DNA of 23,958 nucleotides, taken from positions 1 to 23,958 of the forward strand of contig LNKV01000147.1 of assembly GCA_001465935.1 (NCBI GenBank), written 5' to 3'. Below are positions 22,250 to 23,958 of this stretch, one piece after another. Source of the stretch: Clarireedia homoeocarpa. Taxonomy: Eukaryota > Ascomycota > Leotiomycetes > Helotiales > Rutstroemiaceae. Under the pieces are notes generated by a model. It was not told the DNA's origin and searched no databases. It was given only the letters and a program-made list of their open reading frames with translations. Numbering within the stretch: position 1 is the first letter of the stretch; the number at the start of each line of letters is the position of its first letter. The position numbers and the translations under genes were made by a program.

Positions 22250-23958
22250 AGTTATAATAGTTTTTTCTTAATTATTATCTTTTTTAGATTATTTTATTAA
22301 AGTAATTTAAATCTCTTTTTAATTTATCTAATTTTAATATTATTAAATCTTTCTTTAATTAATTTATCTTTTAATATTTCTTTTAACTAATTATAATCTT
22401 TTAATTTCTATATATATCTATTTTTTAGATTAAAGAACTAACTCTTTAGATAATATAAATAATTCTTATTTTCCTTTTTAGTTAATTTATTTTTATCTTT
22501 TTAAAATTTAGACTTAAATTTATTTTTTTTATTTAAGATAATCTCTAATCTTATAATATTTCTTATAAAGATTATTATTATAAAAATATTTTTTCTTTTA
22601 AATTTCTAAGATTTATTAACTAATAAAATAATAAGAATAATATTTACTTAGTTTAAAATTAAAATAAATAGATCTAACTATTAATTTATAATAATATATC
22701 TTAGTTTCTTATCTATTTAGATTAGTTTAATCTTAATTTTTATTACTTTTAAAAAAGTAGTTATAACGATTATCTTTTTTATTTTATTTAACTAATATAT
22801 ATAAACTTTATTATAAACTATATTCTACTTCTTATATTAATTATTTAAAAATACTTGATTATATTAAATCTAGTTAAATATATTAATATATTCTTTCTAA
22901 ATATTAGTTAGAACTATTAATTTATAAAATATAAAATAAATCTTGAAAGAATAAATAATATTATATAAAGTAATATTATTAAAGTTAATATTATAAAAAC
23001 TATAATTAATAAGGAAATTAATATTTATAATTATAAAAATCTATATATAGATATCTTTAAAAACTTTATAATAAATATTATATTTAGTTTTCTCGTTTTA
23101 AAATTATTTTTATAAAATTATAAAATTCTTATAAATATCTTAGATTAATAGATATTGTAACTTTAAATAATCTTTTATATTTATATTCTTTTTATTAATT
23201 CTATTTATTTTAATATTATAGTTAATAAATAATTAAATATATAACTTATCTTTGAATTAATATATAAAAAGTAATTCTAGTAAAAACTAAATAAACTAAT
23301 CTTTACTAATCGAATTATTAAATTAGATATTAATTAATAATCTAGTTAATTCTTTATAAATATTAGAATTAATTAGATATTATATTTCTTTAACTTAGTA
23401 TTATTATTTAAACTCTAAGAATTATATTATTTATTATTATTAAGTTGTAAGTCTAATATTACTAATTATTTTAAATTAAGATATAATAATTATTAAGATT
23501 AAAAGAATAAAGAAAAATAATTAATAGATATAAGAAAGTATTTAAAAAAGTAGCTTTTTAAATAAACTGATAAATAGTTTTTCTATATAATAAAGTAAAT
23601 ATTAAACTAAGTTTATAATTATTATAATTTAAATAATAACTAAATATATAATAATAATAAAGATATAAATTAATTTTCTCTCTCTTTTTAAGATTCTTAG
23701 TCTTATTTATAAAAATTAATAAAAGTTTTAAATTAAGAAAAGAAGTTCTATTTAATTTTATAATTTATAAAAAAAATATAAATAAAAGTTATAATATATT
23801 AATAAAGATTTTAAATAGTATACTAAGATTATTAATTTTTAATAATATTATAATAAAGATTATAAACTTTAATAATATAGTTTTAAAGATTAGTTTATAA
23901 AAGCTAACTATATATATACTCGATTAAATAATTAGTTCCACTTTATAATTATATATAC
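22250..23958 (-). other. Presumed gag region of copia-2; no recognisable motif
   Basis: The stretch lies upstream of the copia-2 protease on the same strand, where gag is expected. It is almost entirely A/T with frequent stops. I see no zinc knuckle, LTR end or sure start. A tggaactaa near the right edge (minus strand, about 23930-23940) keeps TG bases but cannot be called a primer-binding site. Confidence 0.45.

Larger units (their letters stand above)
19800..23958 (-). pseudogene. Ty1/copia retrotransposon copia-2, gag-protease-integrase part, RIP-degraded
   Basis: Read on the minus strand from the right edge, it has a gag-like AT-rich stretch (about 23900-22250), a protease-like region (22197-21976), integrase (about 21950-20640) and the start of the integrase-RT linker, then it stops at the solo LTR. 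Protease and integrase codons at 22197, 21087 and 20694 share one frame, so more than 1.5 kb decayed without net indels. It is a different lineage from copia-1: opposite strand, different protease and integrase text, and no shared LTR visible. RT and RNase H are missing on the left; the 5' LTR would lie beyond the window. Gag is assigned by position only. Confidence 0.83.

Noticed and set aside
1..23958. Organelle, Plasmodium-like or bacterial AT-rich origin
   Set aside because: The content is LTR retrotransposons of fungal type with a CpA-directed mutation signature and no organelle, tRNA or bacterial gene.
1..23958. CRISPR array, tRNA, rRNA or a defence system
   Set aside because: No regularly spaced repeats, cloverleaf boxes, rRNA text or intact proteins were seen on either strand.

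Overview
The window is a graveyard of decayed LTR retrotransposons from a filamentous ascomycete-type (Pezizomycotina) genome. The DNA is extremely AT-rich. The dinucleotides CA and TG are almost absent over long stretches, while CT, AG, TA and even CG persist. Reading frames survive at the amino-acid level, but codons such as CAA, CAG and TGG have become stops. This is the pattern left by repeat-induced point mutation (RIP: C to T, mostly at CpA, on either strand). I see no host gene, tRNA, rRNA, CRISPR array or intact coding sequence. The species cannot be named from this sequence.

Layout from left to right. (1) 1-3505, + strand: copy A of a Ty3/gypsy element (gag, protease, reverse transcriptase, broken RNase H). 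(2) 3499-9696, + strand: a decayed Ty1/copia element, copia-1, with a left-truncated 5' LTR, a gag-integrase-RT-RNase H interior and a full 464-bp 3' LTR. (3) 9697-11028: an unassigned AT-rich relic. (4) 11029-11828: a miniature gypsy derivative made of two 217-bp LTRs around 366 bp of the element's 3' end. (5) 11829-12739: a gag fragment of the same gypsy family (copy C, - strand). (6) 12740-12836: an assembly gap. (7) 12837-19349, - strand: the best-preserved gypsy copy, B, with a partial 3' LTR, polypurine tract, chromodomain, integrase, RNase H, RT, protease, gag and a 217-bp 5' LTR. (8) 19350-19799: a solo LTR of the copia-1 family. (9) 19800-23958, - strand: a second, different copia element (copia-2), cut off before its RT on the left and by the window edge on the right.

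None of these elements can be active: protease, RT and integrase catalytic positions are lost and stops are frequent. The gypsy family is a chromovirus, since an integrase C-terminal chromodomain is readable; members of that group commonly target heterochromatin, which fits the nested and abutting arrangement. Copy B, above all its 3' half (about 12.9-16.7 kb), is much less mutated than A, C and the mini-element, so the window records copies with different RIP exposure. I did not find a new biological system. The points of interest are the mutation record, the rearranged junctions and one unidentified segment. Element boundaries come from comparing repeats inside the window by eye; base composition was judged by eye, not computed.
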